Assembly (NCBI GenBank): GCA_913009215.1 | Contig: CAJVXG010000015.1 | Span: 1 to 15,338 of the forward strand | Origin: an uncultured Gammaproteobacteria bacterium | GTDB lineage: Bacteria; Pseudomonadota; Gammaproteobacteria; Acidiferrobacterales; CAJVXG01 | Length of the DNA stretch: 15,338 nt | Direction of reading: 5' to 3' | In this document: positions 1-7,131 of the stretch, piece after piece | How positions within the stretch are numbered: the stretch's first letter is position 1 | Layout: every line of letters starts with the position of its first letter | Position numbers and translations under genes: made by a program | Notes under the pieces: generated by a model | The model's input: only the letters and a program-made list of their open reading frames with translations | What the model was told of the DNA's origin: nothing | The model's database searches: none

Positions 1-41
1 CATAATATTTCCGGGCCAGGAGTTAATACCAGGCGACTATT
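1..41 (-). other. Region downstream of map; possible start codon of next gene at the edge
   Basis: This short stretch follows the map stop codon on the minus strand. Its last three bases read as ATG on the minus strand (window positions 3 to 1). A GGA-containing segment (minus-strand GGAAA, positions 8-12) sits about six bases before it, so the window edge may be the start of the next minus-strand gene. In E. coli and many relatives glnD follows map, but no coding sequence is visible here to confirm that. No terminator hairpin is seen between map and the edge, which would suit co-transcription. Confidence 0.3.
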
Positions 42-809
42 CTATAGTTCCGTACCCGGAACCAGTGTTAGTATTTCATAGCCCTGGCTGACCACAAGAA
101 TGGTGTGCTCCCATTGCGCCGACAGGCTATGGTCGGCGGTGACTACTGTCCACTTGTCCGGCATCAGCTTTACTTCGGGACGCCCGGCATTAATCATGGG
201 CTCAATAGTGAAAGTCATACCTTCCTTCAATATTTCTTTAGTACCGGGTTCTCCATAATGCAACACCTGCGGCTCTTCGTGAAATTGCAAGCCAATACCA
301 TGACCGCAGTACTCGCGTACAACGGAGCAGTGATTGCTCTCGGCACGCTGTTGGATGGCGTGGCCAATATCACCCAGATGGATACCGGGTTTAACCATTT
401 CGATACCGGTTTTCATACAATCGTAACTTATTCGGGCGATACGTTCCGCCTGCACCGATGGTTTGCCAACAAAAAACATTCTGCTGGTATCGCCATGATA
501 ACCATCCTTGATCACGGTGATATCGATATTAATGATGTCGCCTTTTTTAAGGACGCGGTTGCCAGGGATACCGTGACAAACCTGGTGATTGACCGAGGTA
601 CAAATGGACTTCGGAAAACCGCGATAATTTAGCGGTGCCGGTATGGCATCCAGGTCGTTGACGATAAAATCGTGGCAGATTCTGTCCAGATCATCGGTGT
701 GGACTCCGGCTTTGACCTCCGCCTCGATCATGGTCAGGACCTCAGCGGCCAGTCTGCCCGCTGTCCGCATTTTCTCAATTTCTTCTGCGGTTTTGATGCT
801 GATTGCCAT
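42..809 (-). CDS. map: Type I methionine aminopeptidase
   Basis: Removes the initiator methionine from nascent cytosolic proteins after deformylation, when the second residue is small. The protein is 255 residues, close to the usual ~264 of the bacterial type I enzyme, and begins directly with the pita-bread catalytic fold. All five metal ligands are present: D96 and D107 (in IDITV and GDTSR), H170 (YCGHGIG), E203 (TIEP) and E234 (QWEH). H79 and H177 fit the substrate-binding histidines. The start at 809 matches the family N-terminus (AISIKTAEEIEKMR). Only a weak, distant AAGGA-like site precedes it (821-827 on the plus strand). It is divergent from rpsB, the arrangement found in E. coli. It looks intact and ordinary. 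Confidence 0.98.
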   Translation of the reverse strand: MAISIKTAEEIEKMRTAGRLAAEVLTMIEAEVKAGVHTDDLDRICHDFIVNDLDAIPAPLNYRGFPKSICTSVNHQVCHGIPGNRVLKKGDIINIDITVIKDGYHGDTSRMFFVGKPSVQAERIARISYDCMKTGIEMVKPGIHLGDIGHAIQQRAESNHCSVVREYCGHGIGLQFHEEPQVLHYGEPGTKEILKEGMTFTIEPMINAGRPEVKLMPDKWTVVTADHSLSAQWEHTILVVSQGYEILTLVPGTEL

Positions 810-903
810 GTTCTTTCTGATTCCTTTGTTTTTATCCGGGTTAAAGCGGCCTAAATAGCATTATTAGCGACTTTGTCAGCAGACTAAAGGGCTACGGTCT
901 ATT

Positions 904-932
904 TTTATACAATAGTGCAAAGTCCTGAAATC
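904..932 (-). promoter_or_regulatory. Possible map promoter
   Basis: On the minus strand a TATAAA hexamer (plus-strand 904-909) lies 17 bases from a poor -35 candidate, GATTTC (927-932). It is the best -10-like site upstream of map, and would give a leader of roughly 85-90 bases. It abuts the proposed rpsB -35 region, so the two promoters would be back to back. The -35 match is weak, so this remains a candidate only. Confidence 0.25.
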
Positions 933-933
933 A

Positions 934-970
934 TTGTTGAAAACCGGGCAGTATGGTATAAAATCGCGCT
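934..970 (+). promoter_or_regulatory. rpsB operon sigma-70 promoter with GC-rich discriminator
   Basis: A TG-extended -10 (TG at 954-955, TATAAA at 957-962, within TATGGTATAAAAT) lies upstream of rpsB. Two -35 registers are possible: TTGTTG (934-939, spacer 17 to TATAAA) or TTGAAA (937-942, spacer 16 to TAAAAT at 959-964). Transcription would start around 969-971, leaving a leader of about 134 bases. The bases after the -10, CGCGC (965-969), form the GC-rich discriminator typical of stringently controlled ribosomal promoters. I infer growth-rate and ppGpp/DksA control from that; it is not shown. Confidence 0.75.
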
Positions 971-1103
971 TTTTAACTAAACCTCACATGGGTCGGCACG
1001 TGTATCCGGGTGCCCCGTTACTTTTAAGAGAGGCTGGGCCTCTTTAGTACCGGGGTTGGTATACGGGACTCATGGCGGATAAACCCTTATTGGAGTATAC
1101 AAA
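971..1103 (+). promoter_or_regulatory. Structured 5' leader of rpsB, likely S2 autoregulatory region
   Basis: The leader contains several possible hairpins. GGCAC (995-999) can pair with GTGCC (1010-1014). A longer hairpin at 1013-1055 has CCCCG/CGGGG at the base, TACT/AGTA in the middle and AGAGGC-TGG-GCCTCT (1029-1043) at the top. The first two share bases 1013-1014, so their full forms compete. Next to the start codon, GTATAC (1059-1064) can pair with GTATAC (1095-1100), and GGG (1065-1067) with CCC (1084-1086), leaving most of the ribosome-binding site TGGAG (1091-1095) in a bulge. In E. coli S2 is known to repress rpsB-tsf through the leader. By analogy this region may do the same here; that is inference from pairing found by eye. 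Confidence 0.55.
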
Positions 1104-2000
1104 ATGAATCAAGTCAGCATGCGTCAAATGCTGGAGGCCGGTGTGCATTTCGGCCACCAAACCCGTTTTTGGCACCCCAAGATGCGCCCCTATATTTTCG
1201 GTGAGCGTAACAAGATCCATATCATCAATCTAGAGAAAACACTGCCTCTCTTCCTGGAAGCGATGGCTTTCCTGAACAATCTGGTTGCCAACAGAGGCAC
1301 CATACTGTTTGTTGGTACGAAACGTCAGGCAGGTCAGGTCATTAAAGAAGAGGCGGAGCGTTGTAACTCTCCTTTTATTAATTTCCGTTGGCTGGGTGGC
1401 ACCTTAACAAATTACAAGACCGTAAAGAAGTCTATTGAGCGACTGAAGCATATCGATGCCATGATGGAAGATGGCAGTATCGACAAGCTGGTGAAGAAAG
1501 AAGCACTTTCTGTGTCCCGCGAACGTGAAAAACTCAATCGCAGCCTTGAGGGTATCAAGGATATGCGCGGCCTGCCTGACGCGCTATTCGTTATTGACGT
1601 TGGTCACGAATACATTGCTGTGGCCGAAGCGAACAAACTGAACATCCCGGTTGTTGCGGTAGTGGATACAAACTGTAAGCCAGATGGGGTCGATTACGTT
1701 ATTCCGGGTAATGACGATGCGGCACGCGCCATTCATCTATATGCCAGTACAGCGGCCGATGCCATTATTGCCGGCCAGGAGGCAGCGGCGCTAACTACAC
1801 CTGCCACCGATGATGACTTTATTGAGGTCGAGGAAGAGCAGGGTAGCGTGAAGGCTACTGTAAAGAAAAAAGCGGTTACGAAAAAGAAAACTACAGTGAA
1901 AAAGAAAACAGCCAGCAAAAAGAAAGTCGCTGCAAAAAAAGAAGATGATCAGGCAGATAGCAGCGATAGTGCTGATAGTAGCCCGGAACAGGAAAGCTGA
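1104..2000 (+). CDS. rpsB: 30S ribosomal protein S2 with long Lys-rich and acidic tail
   Basis: S2 binds the 30S subunit between head and body and is needed for S1 docking. Residues 1-~240 are a full S2: the N-terminal SMRQMLEAGVHFGHQT segment, the RWLGG motif (95-99), IKDMRGLPD (151-159) and the VIPGNDDAARAI segment (199-210). The start is the ATG at 1104, eight bases after TGGAG, and matches the family N-terminus. The protein has 298 residues against 241 in E. coli. The excess is a tail of about 50-60 residues: a KKKxxx repeat at 250-279, then an acidic, Ser/Asp-rich end (280-298). The tail is in frame with a normal stop, so it is a real extension and not a frameshift. First gene of a run that continues with tsf after a probable attenuator. 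Confidence 0.98.
   Translation: MNQVSMRQMLEAGVHFGHQTRFWHPKMRPYIFGERNKIHIINLEKTLPLFLEAMAFLNNLVANRGTILFVGTKRQAGQVIKEEAERCNSPFINFRWLGGTLTNYKTVKKSIERLKHIDAMMEDGSIDKLVKKEALSVSREREKLNRSLEGIKDMRGLPDALFVIDVGHEYIAVAEANKLNIPVVAVVDTNCKPDGVDYVIPGNDDAARAIHLYASTAADAIIAGQEAAALTTPATDDDFIEVEEEQGSVKATVKKKAVTKKKTTVKKKTASKKKVAAKKEDDQADSSDSADSSPEQES
1851..1940 (+). repeat. 18-bp-period coding repeat (KKKxxx hexapeptide) in rpsB 3' end
   Basis: S2 residues 250-279 show Lys triplets at 254-256, 260-262, 266-268 and 272-274, plus a final KK at 278-279, each separated by three Ala/Val/Thr/Ser residues. At DNA level this is an A-rich 18-base period, with AAA/AAG codons fixed and the three spacer codons varying (GCG GTT ACG, ACT ACA GTG, ACA GCC AGC, GTC GCT GCA). 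The pattern resembles the Lys/Ala repeats of AlgP and bacterial histone H1-like proteins. An RNA- or DNA-binding role is inference from charge. Confidence 0.9.
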
Positions 2001-2020
2001 TCACATATTGTGAAACGGGC

Positions 2021-2046
2021 AAGGGGGCATGCGCCCCTTTGTTTTT
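2021..2046 (+). terminator. Intrinsic terminator/attenuator between rpsB and tsf
   Basis: The 8-base arm AAGGGGGC (2021-2028) pairs with GCCCCTTT (2033-2040) around an ATGC loop, with one G-T wobble, and is followed by a T-run (2042-2046). That is a standard rho-independent terminator. No strong promoter is evident before tsf, so partial readthrough is likely, lowering tsf and downstream expression relative to rpsB. An rpsB-tsf attenuator is also known in E. coli. Confidence 0.85.
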
Positions 2047-2079
2047 CATGGCTAAAGAATTTTATTGAACAAGTTTGAT

Positions 2080-2083
2080 GGAG
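2080..2083 (+). promoter_or_regulatory. Ribosome-binding site deciding the tsf start
   Basis: GGAG at 2080-2083 stands six bases before the ATG at 2090. Upstream in-frame TTG (2075) and ATG (2078) codons have no such site, and would add five residues absent from the family. Confidence 0.8.
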
Positions 2084-2089
2084 AAACTG

Positions 2090-2968
2090 ATGGCGATTAC
2101 CGCATCTCAAGTTAAAGAATTACGTGAAAGAACCGGTCTTGGAATGATGGACTGCAAGAAGGCCTTGCAGGAAACCGACGGAGACATGGACGCCGCAATA
2201 GATACGTTACGTAAAAAAGCAGGATCCAAGGTAGAGAAGAAGGCAGGTCGTATAGCAGCAGATGGAATTGTCGAGATTCATATCGGTGACGATAATAAAT
2301 CAGCCAGCATGGTTGAAATTAATTCCGAGACAGATTTTGTTGCCAAGAGTGATGACTTTAGAAATTTTGCCAGTGAAGTAACCAGCGTAGTTACTCCCGC
2401 AACAGCGGAAGATATTGACAAATTGTTGTCGTCGATGATCGGAAAAGAAACCGTGTCATCGAAGCTCGAAGGACTGGTAGCGAGATTAGGTGAAAAAATG
2501 AGTATCAGAAGAGCTACTTGTTTCGGATCAGAGAAAGGGGTGATTGCAGGCTATATCCATGGCAGACGTATAGGAGTCCTTGTCGAGATGGAGAGAGGTG
2601 ACCTGGAACTATGCCGTGATCTTGCTATGCACATTGCAGCCAGTAAACCGGAGTTTATTCTGCCTGAAGACGTACCAGCAGATCTGGTGGCAAAAGAGAG
2701 AGAAATCTACAGGGCGCAAGCCGAAGAGAGTGGCAAGCCGGATGAGATCATTATCAAAATGGTGGAAGGCCGTATCTCCAAATACCTTAATGAGATCACT
2801 CTTGTTGGTCAGCCATTTGTTAAAGACCCGGACATCAGGGTGGGTAAGTTGCTTGATAAGGCCAATGCAAAAGTAAATCGTTTTGAACGTTTTGAAGTAG
2901 GGGAAGGTATGGAGAAGCGTGATGAGGATTTCGCTGCAGAGGTAATGTCGCAAGTTAAAGGTGAATAG
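2090..2968 (+). CDS. tsf: Elongation factor Ts
   Basis: Nucleotide exchange factor that releases GDP from EF-Tu in the cytosol. From the ATG at 2090 the protein has 292 residues (E. coli 283). It starts MAITASQVKELRERTGLGM, the typical UBA-like N-terminal domain with the GMMDCKKAL motif. The Asp-Phe pair that intrudes near the EF-Tu magnesium site lies in TDFVA (residues 81-85; D82, F83). The two core subdomains and a C-terminal helical module follow to the end. The frame is open five codons further upstream, but the family N-terminus and the ribosome-binding site favour 2090. It is separated from rpsB by 89 bases that include a terminator-like hairpin, and from pyrH by seven bases. Confidence 0.97.
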   Translation: MAITASQVKELRERTGLGMMDCKKALQETDGDMDAAIDTLRKKAGSKVEKKAGRIAADGIVEIHIGDDNKSASMVEINSETDFVAKSDDFRNFASEVTSVVTPATAEDIDKLLSSMIGKETVSSKLEGLVARLGEKMSIRRATCFGSEKGVIAGYIHGRRIGVLVEMERGDLELCRDLAMHIAASKPEFILPEDVPADLVAKEREIYRAQAEESGKPDEIIIKMVEGRISKYLNEITLVGQPFVKDPDIRVGKLLDKANAKVNRFERFEVGEGMEKRDEDFAAEVMSQVKGE

Positions 2969-2975
2969 TTAACCA

Positions 2976-3707
2976 ATGACTACTGCAAGTTCCACCAAAT
3001 ATCGTCGCATCCTGCTGAAACTGAGCGGTGAAGCCCTGATGGGTGATGCAGCATATGGCATCAACAAGGATGTATTGCAATATATGGTCGATGAAATCAA
3101 AACGGCCACGGATCTGGGAGTAGAGGTAGGTATTGTTATTGGTGGCGGTAATTTCTTTCGTGGCTTGTCTGACTCTGCCTCAAGTATGGATCGGGCCAAT
3201 GGTGATTATATAGGTATGCTGGCGACGATTATGAATGCGCTGGCGTTACAGGGTGCCCTGAACAAGTCTGGTATGAGGGCCCGGGTGTTGTCTGCATTGA
3301 AAGTTGGCGAAGTGATTCCGGCCTATTCGCGAGATGATGCCTTGACCTTTCTGGCCAATAAAGAGATTGTTATTTTTGCAGCAGGTACAGGTAACCCGTT
3401 TTTTACTACCGATACGGCAGCAAGTTTGCGGGCACTGGAAATTGATGCTGATCTGATGTTGAAGGCGACAAAGGTTGATGGTGTCTACGACAAAGACCCG
3501 GCAAGATATGATGATGCCAAACGATACGACACACTGACCTATAACGTTGTGCTCGAAAAGAACCTCGGCGTAATGGATGCTGCTGCGGTGGCTTTATGCC
3601 GTGATAATAATTTACCGCTGTATGTATTTAATGTTAACCACAAAGGGGCATTGGCTAGCATACTAACTGGAACGCAGGTGGGTACATTGGTGCAGGCAGG
3701 AGAATAA
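2976..3707 (+). CDS. pyrH: UMP kinase
   Basis: Phosphorylates UMP to UDP with ATP, the committed step toward UTP, CTP and UDP-sugars. It belongs to the amino acid kinase family, unlike eukaryotic UMP/CMP kinases, and is usually a hexamer activated by GTP and inhibited by UTP. The protein has 243 residues (E. coli 241). Visible motifs are LLKLSGEAL (13-21; K15 binds phosphate), VIGGGNFFRG (54-63), D77 in the UMP pocket, GTGNPFFTTD (137-146) and KATKVDGVYDKDP (163-175) of the ATP site. AAAGGTG near 2957-2963 at the end of tsf may serve as ribosome-binding site. Its stop is two bases before frr, so the two are almost certainly co-transcribed. Confidence 0.98.
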   Translation: MTTASSTKYRRILLKLSGEALMGDAAYGINKDVLQYMVDEIKTATDLGVEVGIVIGGGNFFRGLSDSASSMDRANGDYIGMLATIMNALALQGALNKSGMRARVLSALKVGEVIPAYSRDDALTFLANKEIVIFAAGTGNPFFTTDTAASLRALEIDADLMLKATKVDGVYDKDPARYDDAKRYDTLTYNVVLEKNLGVMDAAAVALCRDNNLPLYVFNVNHKGALASILTGTQVGTLVQAGE

Positions 3708-3709
3708 TA

Positions 3710-4276
3710 ATGGCTGAAACGATAAGTGAAATAATTAAAGACGCAGAAGACAGAATGGGAAAGTCCGTCGCCAATCTGAGGACGGATCTGGGGAAGATAC
3801 GAACGGGTAGGGCACACGCGGGCTTACTCGATCACCTGCAAGTAAATTACTACGGGACCATGACGCCTATCAATCAGGTCGCTAATGTTTCTGCAGAGGA
3901 TGCACGCACTTTGTTAGTTACGCCATGGGAGAAGAACATGGTACAGGTCATTGAGAAGGCGATTATGGAGTCAGACCTTGGTCTTAACCCTGTTTCAGCA
4001 GGGCAGGTGATCCGAATACCTATGCCAATCCTTACCGAAGAAAGAAGAAAAGAACTTGCCAAGCTGGCCAGGTCCGAGGGAGAACAGACCAGGGTGGCAA
4101 TACGCAATATACGTAGAGACGCCAATCACCATCTCAAGGAACTGTTAAAGAAGAAAGAAGTCTCCGAGGATGAGAACAAGCGGGCAGAAGACACTGTACA
4201 AAAAAGTACAGATAATTCTATCAATCAAGTAGATGAGATTGTCAATAATAAAGAAAAAGAAATTATGGAAATCTAG
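3710..4276 (+). CDS. frr: Ribosome recycling factor
   Basis: Acts with EF-G to split post-termination ribosomes. The protein has 188 residues, normal for the family (~185). It shows the three-helix-bundle and hinge pattern with KIRTGRAHAGLLD (29-41), the small domain with YYGTMTPINQVANV (47-60), and the conserved basic segment RNIRRDAN (132-139), where R132 matches the residue essential in E. coli. AGGAG (3698-3702), seven bases before the ATG, is a strong ribosome-binding site inside the end of pyrH. The protein is intact and standard. After it, 31 bases precede uppS, with no clear terminator. Confidence 0.98.
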   Translation: MAETISEIIKDAEDRMGKSVANLRTDLGKIRTGRAHAGLLDHLQVNYYGTMTPINQVANVSAEDARTLLVTPWEKNMVQVIEKAIMESDLGLNPVSAGQVIRIPMPILTEERRKELAKLARSEGEQTRVAIRNIRRDANHHLKELLKKKEVSEDENKRAEDTVQKSTDNSINQVDEIVNNKEKEIMEI

Positions 4277-4295
4277 TATTCGGATTTACTGATCA

Positions 4296-4301
4296 TATAA
4301 T
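4296..4301 (+). promoter_or_regulatory. Perfect -10 hexamer in the frr-uppS gap
   Basis: TATAAT at 4296-4301 lies in the 31-base gap before uppS. No acceptable -35 is seen at 16-18 bases upstream (CTAGTA or neighbours) and there is no TG extension. A start seven bases after the hexamer would fall on the A of the ATG at 4308. The match may be chance in an AT-rich gap. Confidence 0.3.
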
Positions 4302-4307
4302 ACACAC

Positions 4308-5084
4308 ATGAACATGTCGGCCAGCAATAAACAAGAAAAGGGTATGCATAACAGCGCTGCATTGCCGCAACATATAGCGGTTGTTATGGACGGTAACGGT
4401 CGTTGGGCAAGAAAACGTGGATTACCAAGAATTGCCGGCCACAAGAAGGGCGTTGATATGGTGAGAACCATGATTGCTTCCTGCAGTGAGAAAAAAATAC
4501 CATATCTGACACTATTTGCCTTTAGTAGTGAAAACTGGCGCAGACCGGAAAAAGAAGTGAAGCTGTTGATGGAACTATTTGTGCAGGCGATAGATAGCGA
4601 GATTAAGAAGCTGCATAAGAATAATATTCGCTTCCAGGTTATCGGAGATAAAATACGGTTTGGCGACAAATTGATTAATCAAATTGAACAGGCGGAAGCG
4701 CTTACAAAAAATAATGACGGCATGTTGCTAAATATTGCCGCAAATTATGGTGGGCGCTGGGATTTGGTACAGGCTGCGAAATCTTTGGCTGAAGATGTGG
4801 TTTCTAATAAAGTCAGTGCTGAAAAGATTAATGAGGATTTATTCTCTTCCTATTTATGTCTATCCGATTGTCCCGAGCCTGACCTTTTTATACGTACCGG
4901 CGGAGAGCACAGAATTAGTAATTTCCTGCTTTGGCAGCTTGCCTATACCGAGTTCTATTTTACCGATACCTTATGGCCTGGGTTCAGCACGGAAGAATTT
5001 GAAGTAGCATTACTTTCCTTTGCCCAGAGACAAAGACGTTTCGGGAAAACGGAAGAGCAAGTCGAAGCTGCACGTCATGCTTAA
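4308..5084 (+). CDS. uppS: Undecaprenyl diphosphate synthase (cis-prenyltransferase)
   Basis: Condenses eight isopentenyl diphosphates onto farnesyl diphosphate to make C55-PP, the precursor of the lipid carrier for peptidoglycan and O-antigen. Motifs in order are VVMDGNGRWA (25-34, catalytic D28), the SENW motif (74-77), LNIAANYGGRWD (141-152) and RTGGEHRISNFLLWQ (196-210), ending near RRFG (243-246). From 4308 the protein has 258 residues (E. coli 253). The start is uncertain: ATGs at 4308, 4314 and 4344 are all possible, none has a well-spaced Shine-Dalgarno site, and the conserved core begins only at about residue 21. Its last eight bases overlap cdsA. It depends on the dxr product line in the same cluster. 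Confidence 0.95.
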   Translation: MNMSASNKQEKGMHNSAALPQHIAVVMDGNGRWARKRGLPRIAGHKKGVDMVRTMIASCSEKKIPYLTLFAFSSENWRRPEKEVKLLMELFVQAIDSEIKKLHKNNIRFQVIGDKIRFGDKLINQIEQAEALTKNNDGMLLNIAANYGGRWDLVQAAKSLAEDVVSNKVSAEKINEDLFSSYLCLSDCPEPDLFIRTGGEHRISNFLLWQLAYTEFYFTDTLWPGFSTEEFEVALLSFAQRQRRFGKTEEQVEAARHA

Positions 5085-5913
5085 ACAGAGAATAATAACC
5101 GGATCCATTCTGGCCCTTGTTGTAGTTTCATTATTATTTCTATTGCCATCACTCTGGTTTGCGGGATTGTTCGGGGTAGCTCTTCTTTTGGTTGCCTGGG
5201 AGTGGGCAGGCTTGTGTGGCTACAGAAAGAAAAGTCTACGCTATATTTATGTCCTGGTTGTATTATCAACCGGGGTCGTATTTTTATTGTTAACTCTGCA
5301 GAATCCAGTGACAACGAAGTTTGTACTGATTGTGGCCAGTGCCTGGTGGATAATGGCATTGATTGATCTCCTGGGTGGTAAATCGGATACTCCACTTTCT
5401 GCTTCCCCGATGGTGAAATTAATCAGCGGAATATTGCTGATTGTTGCCATGTGGTTGTCGGTGTATTACCTGCACAAGTTCGATAGTAACAGCCCCGCTG
5501 CCCTGCTTTTTCTTTTCCTCCTGGTCTGGTTGGCGGATTCCGGTGCCTATATAACTGGCAAGCTATGGGGCAAAACGAAATTGGCGCCAAACGTGAGTCC
5601 GGGTAAAACCATAGAAGGATTGTTTGGTGGTATTGTTGCGGTGTCATTGTTTTCACTATTGACAGGATATTTTTATGCGCATCTTCCTTTGCAGGCATTG
5701 TTGCTGTTGCTGTTAATAGCAGTAGTAGTCACACTTTTTTCTGTCCTTGGCGATTTAGTTGAAAGTAAATATAAGCGTATTGCCGGTATCAAGGATAGTG
5801 GAGATATACTGCCTGGACATGGAGGTATTCTGGACAGGATTGATGGTTTTGCGGCAGCAGCTCCTGTCTTTACGCTCTGTTGGTTTAGTATTCTGGACAA
5901 AGGTGCGCAATGA
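5077..5913 (+). CDS. cdsA: Phosphatidate cytidylyltransferase (CDP-diacylglycerol synthase)
   Basis: Integral inner-membrane enzyme converting phosphatidate and CTP to CDP-diacylglycerol, the branch point of phospholipid synthesis. The start at 5077 (MLKQRIITG) matches the E. coli N-terminus and gives 278 residues. The frame is open to 5020 but those extra residues are hydrophilic, lie inside uppS and are not family-like. Several hydrophobic segments span the protein. The family signature S-x-x-K-R-x4-K-D...H-G-G-x-x-D-R-x-D is complete at residues 230-255 (KDSGDILPGHGGILDRID at its end). It overlaps uppS by eight bases and dxr by four (ATGA), so translational coupling is likely. No strong ribosome-binding site precedes the start. 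Confidence 0.96.
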   Translation: MLKQRIITGSILALVVVSLLFLLPSLWFAGLFGVALLLVAWEWAGLCGYRKKSLRYIYVLVVLSTGVVFLLLTLQNPVTTKFVLIVASAWWIMALIDLLGGKSDTPLSASPMVKLISGILLIVAMWLSVYYLHKFDSNSPAALLFLFLLVWLADSGAYITGKLWGKTKLAPNVSPGKTIEGLFGGIVAVSLFSLLTGYFYAHLPLQALLLLLLIAVVVTLFSVLGDLVESKYKRIAGIKDSGDILPGHGGILDRIDGFAAAAPVFTLCWFSILDKGAQ

Positions 5914-7130
5914 CGATCTCTGCGAACAATAGCATCGCAACCACCGGTTTAACGATACTTGGATCCACGGGATCGATTGGCGTGAATACCCTGGATGTGG
6001 TATCTCGACATCCGCAACGTTTCCGCATCATTGCCCTGACCGCACATACTCAAGTTGACCGGCTCTTTGACCAGTGCAAGGAGTTTAAACCAATGATGGC
6101 TGTAATGAAGGATGAAGAAGCTGCGGATCAGCTGAAGAAAAGATTACAATCAGAAGGTATGCAAATTGAGGTCAAGTTCGGTCTTGATGGGTTAATGGCC
6201 GCATCAACACATAAAGGCACGCAGGCCGTTATGGCTGCGATAGTCGGTGCCGCAGGCTTGTTACCCACGCTGGAGGCAGTGAAAAATGGCAAACGTGTTC
6301 TGTTGGCCAATAAAGAGCCATTGGTTATGTCGGGAGCCATCTTTCTTGAAGAGGCAAAAAAGTCTGGCGCACAGCTGCTACCGATCGATAGTGAACATAA
6401 TGCCATTTACCAGTGTTTGCCGGACAATTATATTGCTGGCCAGGCCTATGAGGGGTTGGAGCAGATACTGTTGACTTGTTCAGGCGGGCCGTTTCTCAAT
6501 GCCAAGCCGGGAACTCTTGTCGACGTCACCCCGGAGCAGGCTTGCGCTCATCCAAAATGGTCTATGGGCAGAAAAATATCTGTAGATTCGGCAACCTTGA
6601 TGAATAAGGGGCTTGAAGTGATAGAGGCCAGCTGGCTCTTTGGTGTCCCGCCGAGTCGGATCCAGGTGGTTATTCATCCGCAAAGCGTTATTCATTCTAT
6701 GGTCAAGTACATTGATGGTTCTGTGTTGGCACAGATGGGTAATCCGGATATGCGAATACCGATTGCCCATGCGCTGGCCTGGCCGGGGCGTATTGGTTCT
6801 GGCGCCAAACCACTTGATTTGTTCGAGATAGCCAGACTTGATTTCCAGAAACCGGATATGAAAAAATTCCCTTGCCTGCAACTGGCGTATAATGCCGCCG
6901 AGCAAGGAGGAACGGCGCCAGCGGTGTTAAACGCGGCTAATGAGATTGCTGTTGAGGCCTTTTTGGAAAGAAGGGTGGGGTTCCTGGATATTCCCAGGAT
7001 CATCAAACACACTTTGCAAACAGCCAACATCAGCAAGGATATTACCCTGAGCTCTATTCTCAAAGAAGATAGCGCCGCACGGGCCAGGGCCCATGATTAC
7101 ATTAATTCGAATATAAAAGGTGTTGCCTGA
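5910..7130 (+). CDS. dxr: 1-deoxy-D-xylulose 5-phosphate reductoisomerase
   Basis: Converts DXP to MEP with NADPH and a divalent metal, the second step of the MEP isoprenoid pathway and the target of fosmidomycin. The protein has 406 residues (E. coli 398), with about ten extra at the N-terminus. Motifs are GSTGSIG (18-24, NADPH binding), LLANKEPLV (131-139), IDSEHNA (159-165; metal ligands D160 and E162), SGGPF (191-195) and KWSMGRKISVDSATLMNKGL (216-235), where S227, N232, K233 and E236 fit substrate and metal contacts. HPQS lies at 256-259. AAAGGTG (5899-5905) precedes the ATG, which overlaps the cdsA stop. Supplies isoprenoid units for UppS. Confidence 0.98.
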   Translation: MTISANNSIATTGLTILGSTGSIGVNTLDVVSRHPQRFRIIALTAHTQVDRLFDQCKEFKPMMAVMKDEEAADQLKKRLQSEGMQIEVKFGLDGLMAASTHKGTQAVMAAIVGAAGLLPTLEAVKNGKRVLLANKEPLVMSGAIFLEEAKKSGAQLLPIDSEHNAIYQCLPDNYIAGQAYEGLEQILLTCSGGPFLNAKPGTLVDVTPEQACAHPKWSMGRKISVDSATLMNKGLEVIEASWLFGVPPSRIQVVIHPQSVIHSMVKYIDGSVLAQMGNPDMRIPIAHALAWPGRIGSGAKPLDLFEIARLDFQKPDMKKFPCLQLAYNAAEQGGTAPAVLNAANEIAVEAFLERRVGFLDIPRIIKHTLQTANISKDITLSSILKEDSAARARAHDYINSNIKGVA

Positions 7131-7131
7131 T

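Noticed and set aside
105..632. Open plus-strand frame opposite map
   Set aside because: It lies wholly within map, which has all its catalytic residues. The translation resembles no known family.
1851..1997. The long S2 tail as a frameshift artefact
   Set aside because: The tail is compositionally ordered (a six-residue period, then an acidic end), and a terminator hairpin follows at a normal distance after the stop, so it looks genuine.
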